Source of the DNA: Halocaridina rubra
Taxonomy: Eukaryota; Arthropoda; Malacostraca; Decapoda; Atyidae
Assembly (NCBI GenBank): GCA_037179515.1
Contig: JAXCGZ010001893.1
Location: 1 to 64,000, forward strand
DNA length: 64,000 nt
Direction of reading: 5' to 3'
Part shown: piece by piece, positions 51,306-62,494 of the stretch
Layout: the number at the start of each line of letters is the position of its first letter
How positions within the stretch are numbered: position 1 is the first letter of the stretch
Made by a program: the position numbers and the translations under genes
The notes under the pieces: generated by a model
What the model saw: only the letters and a program-made list of their open reading frames with translations
Told to the model about the DNA's origin: nothing
The model's database searches: none

Positions 51306-54270
51306 CTACTGTTCTACTTCAGGAGCAACTTCCTGATGTAGTTCTAAGGGAATGAGTTTAGAAAGAGGTCTTACATACTCTCCATCAACTGTGCGGAGAA
51401 ACACACTGCGTACAATACCATCTCTCCCCTTTATCAACTGAGTTACTAATCCTAAAGGATAACTGGATCTTGTTTTGTTCTCGGTTTCTATAAGAACTAA
51501 CTCACCAACTTGAACTGTACATGGTTCGTCTTTGGCGCACGTTAAATGTCTTTCTCGGAGTGAAGTGAGGTAGGAATCCATCCACACCTTTTCATACTTC
51601 TTCAACATATCCGAGAGTTTAGAGTACTGAGCTCTCAAATCCAACGATTCTCCAAAGGGAACATCTGCTCCAAAGGAATTGAGAGGTGGGAACAGAGTTA
51701 CTGTCCTTCCATAGATTAAATGAGAGGGAGTGAGGTACTCATCTCGAATATCTTCCGACAAATACGTAAGAGGTCGGGAGTTGATAACACATTCTATTTC
51801 ACACAAGATGGTATGTAACTCAATAAAGGAAATACACTTCTTGTAGAGAGACTTATGAAGACTACTCTTAACACAACCTATGAGCCGTTCAAAGAAACCA
51901 CCGCTCCATGGAGAACGAGGGGTATTGAACTTCCAAAAAATGTCATTATCTTTCATGTAAGCTTTGACTTCAGGCTCATCCTTAATGTCACTGAGGAATC
52001 GTTCTGCACCTCGAAAATTAGTACCATTATCAGAAAAGATAATGGAAGGAATTCCAAATCTAAAAGCAAATCTGCAAAATGCACACAAAAATTCTAAGGT
52101 GGTTAAAGAAAAACACATCTCTAAATGTACTGCTCTTGATGTAGTGCATGTGAATAAACACACATAAACCTTCTCACTGTAGTTACTCGTAGTTGTAGGG
52201 TCCAAAATAGTGATAGAACGAGTAAAATCCACTCCAACTGAGTTGAAGGGTCTAACAAATCTGACTCTTTCCTCTGGTAAAGGAGGGGGACCTGGTTGAG
52301 AGATCGTCTTGCCAACTGCCTTTTTACACAAAATACATGTTTTTAATATTTTCTTCACAATAACTCTACCTTTAGAGATCCAAAACTGTTTCCTGAGTCC
52401 TGACAACATTTGTCCTAATCCACAATGATGATGTTGAATATGATAATGAACTATTATAAGTTTGGTCAATGGATGTTTGGCAGGTAAGTAAATTGGAAAT
52501 TGTGCTTCAGGAGATAGATCTGAATTCTGTAATCTACTGCCACAACAAATTAACTGATCTTCGTTCAAATGTAAATCTAATTGTTTGACTAAATTCATGA
52601 GTTCTGAAGCTGGTTTAGCACTTTGCTCAGGTCGTTTCAAAAATGCAAATAAAGTAGGAAAACTTTGTAACTGGGCTAATCTAATACAAGCATGAAGAGT
52701 ATTCAACCTGAACTTGTCGTGGAAATAATGATTACAGAACTGCTTTACATAAGACATGATTCTCATAACTTTAGTAAGAGATGAATATTTACTCATCTCA
52801 AAATGAGGAAGTATGGGTTCATTAACATTAGGTTCTGTTAAAATCTCATACACTACTGTAGAATTAACAATGAACTCTTTCTGTTGTGGATATTCTGATG
52901 GATTAAGCAAAAATGAAGGTCCATGTCTCCACATGACATTACTATTCAACTTTGATACACTAACACCTCTGGTCAATATATCTGCAGGATTCTCTCTAGA
53001 TGGGACATGTAAAATGTTCAAATCAAACTTAGATCGCAAATTGCGAATTTCACACACTCTGTTTCTCACAAAAACATCTGATGATGAGTCATGATACACC
53101 CAATTAATGGCAACTTCACTGTCACACCATATAGTGCAACCTTTGAATGCTAATTTCTCATTAGACAAGAGTGTCTGAGCCAATGCTGAGGCTAAAGTAA
53201 GTGAGAGTAACTCTAACTTAGGAATGGTGAGTGGAGGATTTGGTGATACTCTTACTTTACTCATAATGATATCACTAGATTTGCTTCTTAAGTCCACAAC
53301 ATATGCAACTAATCCATAAGCTACTTTAGATGAATCACAAAATATGTGCAAATCTGATACACCAGGGACAATTACAAATCTAGGATACTGAATGGTTGAC
53401 ATCTGATTCAAATCTCTGCAAATAACTGAAAATTCTTGTACTAAAGGTTCTGGCACAGGTTCATCCCAAGAACACTTACTTCTCCATAATTTTGAAATGA
53501 ACAACTTTCCCTTGATCAAGATTGGTGATAACAATCCTAAAGGATCAAATACACTAGCAATTACAGATACAACTGATCTCTTGGTGATTTGATGATGCAC
53601 ACACTCCTCCTTGCACACTTTCTTACTGGAGTACAATTTGATTTCATTGTTTACAACATTCCAAGAAATTCCTAAAACATTTACATTATTCAGATCCAAT
53701 TGGTCATGATTAACACCTACTTCATCATTAAATTTTACATCATTACTCACCCAACCTTGTAATGGCATAGAGGCTTCTGCTAAAATAGAATTTACTATGG
53801 GATACTCTGTTTTTAACTGTTCAGAGTCTGAATAGGTACAAACAAAGTTATCTACATAGAAATGAGAGATCAGAGACTTAGCTACTGGATGTGAATGTGT
53901 CTCCAAGTGATATGTGAGTGTTTTCTGAAGCAAAAAGGGAGATGATGTTGTACCAAAGAGTACTGCTTTAAATCTATAGGTAACTATTTTCTTAAGTGTT
54001 TCATCCTCGAACCACAAGAATCTACAGAAATCTCTGCAGTTTGGCAAAATACCTATACGTAGGAAGGCTTTGGAAATGTCTGATACAGCACCTACAGGGT
54101 TAGTACGAAATTCAATGAGTGAATCAACAAGTTTATGGGTTAGGCTTGGGCCTGTTAGTAAACATTCATTCAGACTCTTTGATTGTGAATCAGCTCTACT
54201 ATAAGCATTAAACACTACTCTAATAGGAGTGGTAGGAGAATTCTTGTAGACTGGATGATGAGGCAAGTAT
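51306..54270 (-). CDS. pol: BEL-a pol: reverse transcriptase, RNase H, integrase
   Basis: A ~986-codon open frame. RT: VVFNAYSRADSQSKSLNECL, AVSDISKAFLRIGILPNCRD, VLFGTTSSPFLLQKTLTYHL, ISHFYVDNFVCTY (YVDN box of BEL/Pao). Pao linker: SVFDPLGLLSPILIKGKLFI. RNase H: LHIFCDSSKVAYGLVAYVVD, CTIWCDSEVAINWV, HVPSRENPADILTRG. Integrase: HHCC finger (HYHIQHHHCGL, CILCKK), core VGVDFTRSI, IIFSDNGTNFRGAERF, GGFFERLIGCVKSSL, so D, D and E are all present. DUF5641 C-terminus: SYLTSLRERHLTC, VGELVLIETENKTRSSYPLG, RPLSKLIPLELHQE. It begins by continuing the upstream frame across a one-base loss; no own ATG. Proteins act in cytoplasmic particles and the nucleus. Confidence 0.95.
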
Positions 54271-56674
54271 GAGTCAACCCATCTGTAACTGTAGGGTTAT
54301 CAATTTTCTCAATGAATCCCAATTCAATGTACTCATTAAAAATCTCTGAGTATTGTCCATAAAGTTCTGGACGAGTTGCAAAGGATTTAGCTAGTGACAT
54401 GAGCTGACCATAAGCTCTTCTATAGTTAGTTGCTGGTCTCTCAGTACCCTTAAAGGGTAATTCCACAAAATACTGATTGTCAGCCTTCTGGCAAGTGGAC
54501 TCAAAATGATTCACTGATTGTACTTCCTCAGGTGTTAAAGTTTCATTCTTAATACCAATAACATCTAAATTCCAAAGGTTCTGAACTTCGGACTCAAGGG
54601 TTTGTACTCCTACACGAGCACAAAGCACATGTTGCCCATTAACTGTGTTAACTGTCTGAGAACTAATTGCCCACTTTGGCATAGGTCCAAAGATAATCGA
54701 ACCTGCTGGACTAGACAAAAGTGTAATTCCAGAATAGAAAGTATGGTTGGTCACAAATCTAGAATAGTAATCTGCACCAATTACCATACTTATGTCACTA
54801 ATCACATCAGATCCAACGTTAGGATCTGCAAGTTTGATCCCCTTTTTTGTGAGTGTTTCTGCAACACTAGCAATGCCAGGCACATATAACATAGTGTTAA
54901 CCTTATCATAGACAACAGCATAAATCGGAATACGTTGTGTACCAATGCGTACTACAACACGAACGACGTCACACAAAATGTTTTCGGCTTGATTACCAAA
55001 TGAAGTCAGTTTAAGTGAGATACGAAACACTGGATTGAGTTTAAGGCGCTTTACTACTGCAGAATGAATGAAAGACCGTTGAGCGCCGGTATCTAAAAAC
55101 ATCCTAACTGTTTCACGTACCCCAGCACCAGAAATCTTAACAATTGCTGTAGGAAGTGCTACTGAAGGAAGTGGAACCTTATTAGTCTGGACATCTGTTT
55201 GAACAGAATTAGCGACACTGTCATCTCTTCCTGACAGGATTCTAAACTTATCATCCACTACTACTTGATTAGTGGGAATGTTACTGTTAAGGTTAGTTCC
55301 ATTATTAATAACTGTTGGGGCATTAGACGCAACTGACACTTGATTAACTGCAGTACTACGGTTGGTTAATTTCATGCAGAGAAAGGTATGATGTTTGCCA
55401 TTACAATTTCTACACTCAGCCGTCTCTCTACACTGTGAGGCTCTATGGCCTTTCTGCATACACACAAAACATAGGTCTAACTCTCTAACTCTGTTCTTCC
55501 TGGCTTCATGAGTTGTGTAATTAGAACAAAACTTAGTATTATGAATATCCTTACAAAAGAGACAAGGTTTGTTCCAAGTACTTGAATTGCTAGATGATGA
55601 ATTAGACTTATTTTGAGTCTGGGACACAACTGCTTGTTTAGGTACAGTACTAAACCTATGATTACAATTTGTACTAGAATTCTGACTAGTTACTACTTTA
55701 GTTTTGGAATGTGCATCAGAATGTGAACCTTGCTTATTCCTAGACTGATCAGAAAGAATACGAGAACATTCCATGACCTTGATAAGGTGCCCAATACCAT
55801 CCTTCAATTGTGTAATAGTCAAAGTATAAGTACTGTACTTATTAAAAAGGTACTCTAAAGTTTTAGGACTAAGTTTCTTAGCAATTATGTCTTTTATTAG
55901 GTAGTCATCACAAGGTACTTGGGTTACACCCTCTATTTGCATCAACAAACGTTGAAATGTTAAGTGAAATTGAGTCAACTCAGTTAAATTATGTTCAGGG
56001 GGTTTGATGTTCATCAAGTCTAAATGTAACTGTTGCAACAAAAGGTCATTGTCGGCAAAGCTTTTTCTCAACAAACTTAATGCTATACTGTAATTACCAC
56101 TAGTTATGGGAAGACCTTCAATGGTTCTATAAGCTTTACCTCTCAAATAAGATCTGAGCATGCTAAATTTCAATACTGGGTCAATGTCTTGACGACTATC
56201 AATTAAACTACTAAAGGAATCCCAAAAACAATTCCACTGACTCAACTGACCATCAATTTTAGGAATCTTAATCTCAGGCAACTTAGGGTGTGGAAGGGGT
56301 CTAGCAGGTACTACTGTCTGACTAGGAGCTTGACTAGTTGTAGCTTGTGCTTGACCACCAAAGGACATATGATCATCTATAGCTGACTTAATTTGTATGA
56401 GCACTTTATAGGCATTACGTTTCAGAGTTCTGTGCTCTCTAGAAACTTGGCTAAGCTGGGTACTATCAATAGCATCTTGACTAGCTGTCCAGTGTACATC
56501 AATGGAATCATACAACTTTGTAAGTTCTGCTTCTGAAAACTGTAACGACCGTAAGGATGGTGGAGGAGACGATTTAAGGTCATGTTCTATAGAACTGAGC
56601 ATATCTGTCAGATCGTCGGTTACAACCTTGTAAAGTTCGAACGCTTTACTTTCAGCGATTGATGGTAAAGACAT
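54215..56674 (-). CDS. gag: BEL-a gag and aspartic protease, running into pol
   Basis: An 819-codon frame from MSLPSIAESKAFELYKVV. The N-terminal helical part is followed by the DUF1759-type capsid region (~residues 130-300: LPEIKIPKIDGQLSQWNCFW, RTIEGLPITSGNYSIALSLL). Three Cys/His knuckles follow at ~375-440 (CLFCKDIHNTKFC, CFVCMQKGHRASQC, CRNCNGKHHTFLC), then the protease with MFLDTGAQRSFIHSAVVKRL (~residue 530) and MVIGADYYSRFV, and the first part of pol (LAKSFATRPELYGQYSEIFN, FIEKIDNPTVTDG). The frame then departs from homology at THTCLIIQ because one base is missing near 54268-54270; the last ~17 residues are out of frame. Start ATG at 56674 matches the second copy at 2131. Confidence 0.94.
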   Translation of the reverse strand: MSLPSIAESKAFELYKVVTDDLTDMLSSIEHDLKSSPPPSLRSLQFSEAELTKLYDSIDVHWTASQDAIDSTQLSQVSREHRTLKRNAYKVLIQIKSAIDDHMSFGGQAQATTSQAPSQTVVPARPLPHPKLPEIKIPKIDGQLSQWNCFWDSFSSLIDSRQDIDPVLKFSMLRSYLRGKAYRTIEGLPITSGNYSIALSLLRKSFADNDLLLQQLHLDLMNIKPPEHNLTELTQFHLTFQRLLMQIEGVTQVPCDDYLIKDIIAKKLSPKTLEYLFNKYSTYTLTITQLKDGIGHLIKVMECSRILSDQSRNKQGSHSDAHSKTKVVTSQNSSTNCNHRFSTVPKQAVVSQTQNKSNSSSSNSSTWNKPCLFCKDIHNTKFCSNYTTHEARKNRVRELDLCFVCMQKGHRASQCRETAECRNCNGKHHTFLCMKLTNRSTAVNQVSVASNAPTVINNGTNLNSNIPTNQVVVDDKFRILSGRDDSVANSVQTDVQTNKVPLPSVALPTAIVKISGAGVRETVRMFLDTGAQRSFIHSAVVKRLKLNPVFRISLKLTSFGNQAENILCDVVRVVVRIGTQRIPIYAVVYDKVNTMLYVPGIASVAETLTKKGIKLADPNVGSDVISDISMVIGADYYSRFVTNHTFYSGITLLSSPAGSIIFGPMPKWAISSQTVNTVNGQHVLCARVGVQTLESEVQNLWNLDVIGIKNETLTPEEVQSVNHFESTCQKADNQYFVELPFKGTERPATNYRRAYGQLMSLAKSFATRPELYGQYSEIFNEYIELGFIEKIDNPTVTDGLTHTCLIIQSTRILLPLLLE

Positions 56675-56993
56675 CTTGCTGGATTAATCTTTACCTTATA
56701 CAAATCACAATAACTTTGGCTAGGTGGCCAAACTAAACTAATACCAAAATTCACTAGGATTATAATATTTATATCCTAGGTACACTTGATTATACACGCA
56801 TGTATTCAAATAGCTAATCTAAACCTTCCCTTGGACTAAAGAATTCGACATCAGCAGTGATATCACAAAAAATATGCCATGGATTTATGCGCAGTGTTTT
56901 AATATCAAAGTTCAAAAACAATACCAAAGGTAGCCTATTCCAAATTCCATTCAGTAAATATAGTAAAGTATGCTAGCTAGGCTAGGCACCATC

Positions 56994-57011
56994 ATCCGGT
57001 TCGAAGGACCA
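56994..57011 (-). other. BEL-a primer binding site
   Basis: The minus strand reads TGGTCCTTCGAACCGGAT, 15 bases inside the 5' LTR. It is identical to the site at 1795-1812. Confidence 0.85.
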
Positions 57012-57026
57012 GAAAAAACTAGAATA

Positions 57027-57935
57027 TGTGGTGACTAATCCCAGAATGCCTGCTTTCACCTGGTCAATGAATAGTCTACTCTCAGTTTTTTGCAGGCTAC
57101 CGTACACAAAAATATTTACTCCACCAACTTCATATAAAGTTGGGCTAAAACTTACTGGCTTATATTTAAAAATAAGACAAACTGTACGGTACTAAAGGGG
57201 AAGGGCATGAGTTACGTTTGCTTAATAGTTAGTGGAGAACTCCCACTGGTTAATAACACAAATACACTAAATAATATTAACTGAACACTGCATAAATCCA
57301 GGCTTAAATGAAAGACTCCTCGATAAAATATAAAAAAAATATATTGGAAAAAAGTTAATATTATAATGGAGCAATATTTCAGCCCAAAAGAAAAGGTTAA
57401 ATTTTACAAAAATAACAAAGTTATAGCTCCAGGCACGACTGCTGGACACATCAAAATAAACAACACTTAATATCAACAAAAATAATTGTCCAAAATCCAA
57501 AAATTTTATGCAATATTAAAAGAGAGTCACTGCTTGACAAATTCGACAGCACTAGTCCAAGGGGCGAAATGGGAGGCTCATAAATTTACACGAATTTTAC
57601 GAGTCTCTAACAATAGGTCATCACCTGATGCTGTCCTCAGAGAGAGTCCTCGTCCGTTCTGTAAACAAAGCAGACGAGCATCACATTCTAAAATAAAAGG
57701 ATATATTTTTATCATATTTTACATAATTAAGGATTTCCTAAGATTTACATTAGCTTTACAAACGAATTCCAATTATTCATGAGAAAATAATGAAATTAAT
57801 GACAAAATAAATGATAGTTATAATATAGTCTCTCAATGAATATATTCATGTAAGCTGATGTAATGCTAATTATGGTATTACAATAAAACACACACAAGGT
57901 ATAACTAATGAAACTGTGTGTGATAGATCACCACA
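57027..57935 (-). repeat. BEL-a 5' LTR
   Basis: 909 bp with the same TGTGGTGA/TCACCACA ends as the partner. It would contain the promoter and polyadenylation signal of the element; I do not assign U3/R/U5 borders. Confidence 0.95.
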
Positions 57936-57940
57936 GTGGC

Positions 57941-58184
57941 CTTAGTGGTTTTTTATGTATTTTGTAAGGCTCTAAAATTAATTTCCATTGGTAAGTTATG
58001 CTTTAGGCTAGGTTAGTTAGGTTAATTCATCTCCAGTTTAGTGCTGATAATTAATATTGTTTTTGTTTGTTGCTTTATATATTAAGAAGCTTTTGTTTCT
58101 CTCTTTGGGGTATGAAAATTAGTTTTTACAGCTAGATATTGTTAGTTTTTGAGATATTCAAATCGAAATGTTCTTGATATAAGT
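57941..58184. other. Unassigned spacer
   Basis: No gene. It is T-rich and continues the target region interrupted by BEL-a. Confidence 0.45.
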
Positions 58185-58554
58185 ACTACTGTGTGGAGAT
58201 TTGTAGCTCGTGGATTGGTCGGTGCAGCGACTGCTTCTTCCCATCTACCTCCAGACTCTTGAACTCTCTTCCTCCTTCTGTCTTTCCTAATTCTTATGAC
58301 CTTTCATCCTTCAAAAAGCAGATCTATCGTCATCTCAGAGCCTAGTCCTCCATATCTCTGGGTCCTCTTTATTTTGACTGTTTTTTCTGTCTGTCGGTTT
58401 CCTTTGTGTGACATTACCTCATCTCTGCCTTGCCCTTAACTTTTTCTTTTCCTTCGTCTTGGTATTTTCTCGTGCCCGGGCCTTTGTTGATGAGGGCAGT
58501 TTCTGCCTATCCCGGTGTCACACTCTTAAAAAAAAAAAAAAAAAAAAACTACTG
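58185..58554 (+). mobile_element. 5'-truncated non-LTR element, 3' end with poly(A)
   Basis: Frame 58261-58344 reads NSLPPSVFPNSYDLSSFKKQ and IYRHLRA, then TAG. This is the closing motif of jockey-like ORF2 proteins. A 3' UTR ends CCCGGTGTCACACTCTT, followed by ~20 A. The flanks share ACTACTG (58185-58191, 58548-58554), a likely target duplication. The GGTGTCA-poly(A) end resembles that of the fold-back arms at 22310 and 48330. Confidence 0.8.
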
Positions 58555-59639
58555 CCTTCTACCCACACTACACTTCAGTTGGTAAAAATTATTTTTTGCA
58601 GAAGATTTTACATATTAATAGGTTACTTAGATATTAGATTAGTTTGTAATTTTATATTGAAGGTTTTTAGCAGTTTTCAAGCTATTTTCTTTGCTAGAAG
58701 TTCTGTTTGTATGTGTGACAGAGTGTTTCGCTCAAAGTCACCAGAGGCTGTTAGATGCCTTATTAATTAATTTAGTAACTTAACTGTTATTTTCTAACTA
58801 AAAAATTTAATTCACACTTCTTGACATTTGCAGATTATGATTATTTGCAATTTATATTTTAGCTTATAGCTAATTTTAAATATACCTTATTTACTCTTCT
58901 TGTATGTGTAGAAGTATAGCCCCGATATAAAGGCTGCTCCTATATTCCGTCTGCTACGAGCCAAGAACATTCTGGAGATTGTTTACCAGTAACCTAACTT
59001 TTCATTATTATTCTCGTTTTATTTTATTTGCTTCCACTTGTTGCACCTAAAAATACTGTCTCTCCCTTGCATCTCTGCTATAATTGCCTGCCAGGGACCA
59101 CCACTAAAATAGTCCTTAAATTATATCAGAGCCAGTTACTGCTCTAGAAAATGTATCCTACAGATGAACTCACCAGGAGGGACAATGAGACACCCTCCTT
59201 TGGCGCTCAAACTTCGAAGAGGCAACATCTTGCCTGAGCAGTCTAAGTTTATTTCAAACCTTATTTACGTGGCATCCTCACAGGAATTCATCTGGAACAA
59301 CAAGGTGAGGGATAGTGTATGGTAAAGCTCGTGGGTCAAGCAAATTGGTTTATTTTCGAGAATTAGTTACATTTGTTACTGGCTAAATCTTTCGGATTTT
59401 TATTCTCAGATTCCATTCCCATACACACGAAATTTTGTAGATTACCAAACTGGAATCTCACATGCCAAAGTTAATTCCTTAACCTGTAAATTACAGCTGA
59501 TATACATTGCTAAGAAGTTTCTTTTCATTGAATGTGATAAACGAAAATCTCATCCTCTGAAGACTGGTTGTGAGCCCGTAAAAATCTATCTCTTTTCCTA
59601 ATAAATTCTAATTTCATTTCACCTCTTTCTATCATCATA
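58555..59639. other. Unassigned sequence, no repeat recognised
   Basis: About 1.1 kb without a convincing ORF or known repeat. It is one of the few stretches that could be ordinary host intergenic or intronic DNA. Confidence 0.45.
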
Positions 59640-60200
59640 AATAAAGTGTTTTACGTCAAAAACTCGTCAATAAAGCTATTTGCTATACAAATTGCAAATA
59701 ATTAATCATTTAGCTAAAGTGTTTTATGCTATATACTGCAAATAATTAAAAGGTAATTTTACCCTGTTGGCTTTGCAAATATTTCCTGTTAACCACAATT
59801 TAATGAATGCATACTGTATTTATCTTGCTAATTCTTCATATGTTGGGGATAAAGTGTTTTGAGTTATAAGTTGCAAATACCTCAAAAGGTGGTTTTGCAC
59901 CCTTTTTTTTTCATTGCAAAGTTCTTGATAACCAAAAGTGAATGAATACTGTATTTATCTCGTAGATTCTTCCTTTACCCTAAATAGAGTATTTTACCAT
60001 ATTAATTGTAAATCAGTAATAAGTATTGCAACTTTTGTGGTTGCCCACAATTTAAGGAATACATACAGTACTGTATTTGTCTTGCTTATTCTTCATTTAT
60101 TGTGAATAAATTGTTTTCCTTTAAAAACCAGTAAAGAATTAATGGTTTTGTATGCTATTATGGTAGCATAAACATTTCTGGTTAGCTGTGAATAACCAAT
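59640..60200. repeat. Diverged ~125-140 bp tandem repeat
   Basis: Recurrent marks TACTGTATTTATCTTGCT (59814), TACTGTATTTATCTCGTA (59948) and TACTGTATTTGTCTTGCT (60070). Each is followed by ATTCTTC, (A)AGTGTTTT or ATTGTTTT, a TGCAAAT-like segment and (GG)TTAACCACAATTTAATGAAT-type sequence. About four decayed units. Confidence 0.7.
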
Positions 60201-60440
60201 ATATTTTCATCCAGTAGAATGACATTGGAAACTCATTATATGTGTGCTCAGGCTTTCAGTTTCCCATTATAAACAGTGTGTCATTTCTGTTTCTGAAATT
60301 GCAGTGTCCTGTATTCTACTCTGCCTGTGTGACAGAGGTAATCGTCGAGTTGAGGCCAAAGTCTTGGCATACGTCCGTGGTGCCGGGAAACGAAATCGTG
60401 CTCACCACCTCCGGGATTCGAGGCAGCATTTCATAAAATT
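60201..60440. other. Unassigned; exon-like but unsupported
   Basis: A GC-richer block at 60305-60430 follows TTTCTGAAATTGCAG, which looks like a splice acceptor. Two overlapping short frames exist, but neither shows a recognised domain. Confidence 0.3.
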
Positions 60441-60800
60441 TAATTTGAGAAATTTAATTTCATCATTATACTTTATATATACACCCACCCTACCTGTGTC
60501 ATATGTCTATCTAATCTACATTTGAAGGTGTCTAAGGTATTGGCATTTATTATCCTACTAGGAATACTCTACGGTATTACCTAGCCAATTTTCACCAATT
60601 TCCCTTCTGAACCTAAATTTATCAAGCTTAAATCCATTACCCATTACGAGTTCTGGTTTAATCATGAATTTTTAAAACTTTATTAATATCACCCTTGTTA
60701 ATCCCTTTAAACCATTTATACACCTCAATCATATCCCCCCTAACTCTGTGCCTCTCTAGAGAATGTAGATCAAGTTTTTTAATCTGTCATATGGTAGATT
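60441..60800 (-). pseudogene. CR1-like ORF2 C-terminal fragment
   Basis: The minus strand has LIYILERHRVRGDMIEVYKW and FKGINKGDINKVLKF-like sequence, then FRFRREIGENWLGN-like sequence and TFKCRLD. It matches the CR1-like copy at 21080-21254 plus 22421-22600, without the Tigger-type insertion. Stops and frame changes are present. Confidence 0.78.
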
Positions 60801-61428
60801 TAGGCATTGCATAATTATTTTTTTTTCGTTTTTTAGTCTTGCTTTGGTTATTTATAATTTTTATTTTATCTTTGTTTACATTTGCAGATAGAGATTCATT
60901 CTCCTGCATCCTCCTCCTCTTCTACCGCATAAGTTACTTGCTCACGGCCACCATGCATGTCCCAGTGCACTGTACGACTGTTGCCCATTGCATAATAGAG
61001 TACAGTACAGTAATGTATATTAATTTCTAACTGTAAAGTGAATATGAATATCTTTTGTATGCTCTTAAAAATAGATGAAGGGCTTTCTGCTTTGCTATGT
61101 AGTAATAAAATATGTTTTTTACTCATCTTATATCTTTGGTATGGTGTGTCTATGTAAGGTTTGGAACGTATCTATGCCCTTTATCATTGTTTCCTATGGA
61201 AAATAACTCGTTTTTTCACGCGATTTTCCATTTACCCGACACTTCTGAGAACCTATCTAGGCATTATTCTGAGAACTAGGTGTACTGGAAATTTTAATAT
61301 TTCCACATATCGTGGATTCCCGCGATATACCCAGAAAATCTGCGATATAAAATACATATGCTTGCCATAAAAACCCGAAATGCACTGACTTCGCGGAAGG
61401 TGGATCGTGATATAGCAAGGGATTACTG
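60801..61428 (+). mobile_element. Tigger-B right half
   Basis: It contains one tandem-type unit (TTTGCAGATAGAGATTCATT, CTCCTGCATCCTCCTCCTCT at ~60881-60920) and a GGAACGTATCTATGCC segment shared with 30240. The terminal segment CGTGGATTCCCGCGATATAC to AGCAAGGGATTACTG is followed by TA. The left half is missing; it abuts the CR1-like fragment. Confidence 0.72.
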
Positions 61429-61644
61429 TATATCTTATTATTTTATTTATCAGTCACTTATGATCCAATTTTCAATGTTTACCAATTTGCATAAAAATAT
61501 ATTAATAGGTTTTATTTATAAAATTATGATGCTGGGTTTACTTCAATTGACGAGTAAATAAACACGGGCTGATGATGTCAAATGTGCGATTATTATTTTT
61601 TTTTATAATAGATGTACTGTTGTTATATACTCATATTTTATCTG
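61429..61644. other. Unassigned AT-rich spacer
   Basis: Nothing recognisable. Confidence 0.4.
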
Positions 61645-61906
61645 TTGTGTTTCAGTGTGGCCAAATATATATACTTGCTCTTACCTGTGGGTAGTGACAA
61701 AATACATAAGTACTGTCTCCGATTATTCCCTTCTTCCTATATAAGTATATGGTAATCCATTCTCGTCGCCACTTGGTTGTGTTTCAGTGTGGCCGAATAT
61801 ATGTACTTGCTCTTACCTGTGGGTAGAGTGACAAAATACATAAGTACTATCTCTGATTATTCCCTGTTTCCTATATAAGTAACTGTATATGGTAAGCCAT
61901 TTTTGT
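61645..61906. repeat. 131 bp tandem duplication
   Basis: TTTCAGTGTGGCCAAATATA at 61651 recurs as TTTCAGTGTGGCCGAATATA at 61782. The following ~120 bp (CTTGCTCTTACCTGTGGGTA, ACATAAGTACTGTCTC, CCTATATAAGTA, TATGGTAA) are repeated with few changes. Confidence 0.92.
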
Positions 61907-62214
61907 CGGGGAGTAACTGTTATCCTATGGCTATAGGATTTAAATGGTGGGCTTCTGAAGAGTAGCGCTTTGTGATGCAGTAACGTTAAGTAATATCTAT
62001 AAATACTTAATACATTGGAAAATATCTACCTCAACAAATGTGAATATTCTTTCTAATGACTTATGCAAAAGGAATATAAAAATACAAAGTACTTATATAA
62101 AAATACAAAGTAAATATATAAATATATACATACATAATAATATCAATAAATAGTAAGCACATATAGTGTTTAGTATTTATCCAAAAAATAATATAATTTT
62201 TTGGAAAGATTTAT

Positions 62215-62216
<2 letters not shown>
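61907..62216. other. Unassigned AT-rich spacer
   Basis: No gene. Short near-duplication of AAAATACAAAGTA at ~62079-62112. Confidence 0.5.
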
Positions 62217-62264
<48 letters not shown>

Positions 62265-62295
62265 GGCCTATCCAAGTGAAAAGCTTGTGGTCACA

Positions 62296-62380
<85 letters not shown>

Positions 62381-62414
62381 GGCCTATCCAAGTGAAAAGC
62401 TTGTGGTCACATTT

Positions 62415-62494
<80 letters not shown>

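Larger units (their letters stand above)
50190..57940 (-). mobile_element. Full-length BEL/Pao element BEL-a with GTGGC target duplication
   Basis: The minus-strand element runs 57935 to 50195: 5' LTR 57935-57027, PBS 57011-56994, gag-protease 56674-54215, pol 54266-51306, PPT ~51124-51105, 3' LTR 51104-50195. GTGGC flanks both sides (50190-50194, 57936-57940), a perfect 5 bp duplication as expected for BEL/Pao. By eye the LTRs differ at about 14 positions plus 3 small indels in ~910 bp (roughly 1.5%), so the insertion is fairly recent. The only coding break I see is a one-base loss near 54268-54270. Confidence 0.96.

Noticed and set aside
51855..53094. Plus-strand frames of 67-93 codons inside BEL-a
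   Set aside because: They are antisense shadows of the minus-strand pol gene.
54215..54275. Programmed frameshift between BEL-a gag-protease and pol
   Set aside because: No slippery heptamer or downstream structure is evident, and the break falls inside a well-conserved pol segment rather than between gag and protease. A single-base loss is simpler.
58408..58770. A 120-codon frame across the poly(A) tract
   Set aside because: It overlaps a non-LTR 3' UTR and reads through a poly-Lys stretch from poly(A). There is no domain.
60242..60525. Two overlapping frames of 64 and 93 codons as host genes
   Set aside because: They are in different frames over the same DNA, without recognised domains, and one runs into the CR1-like fragment.
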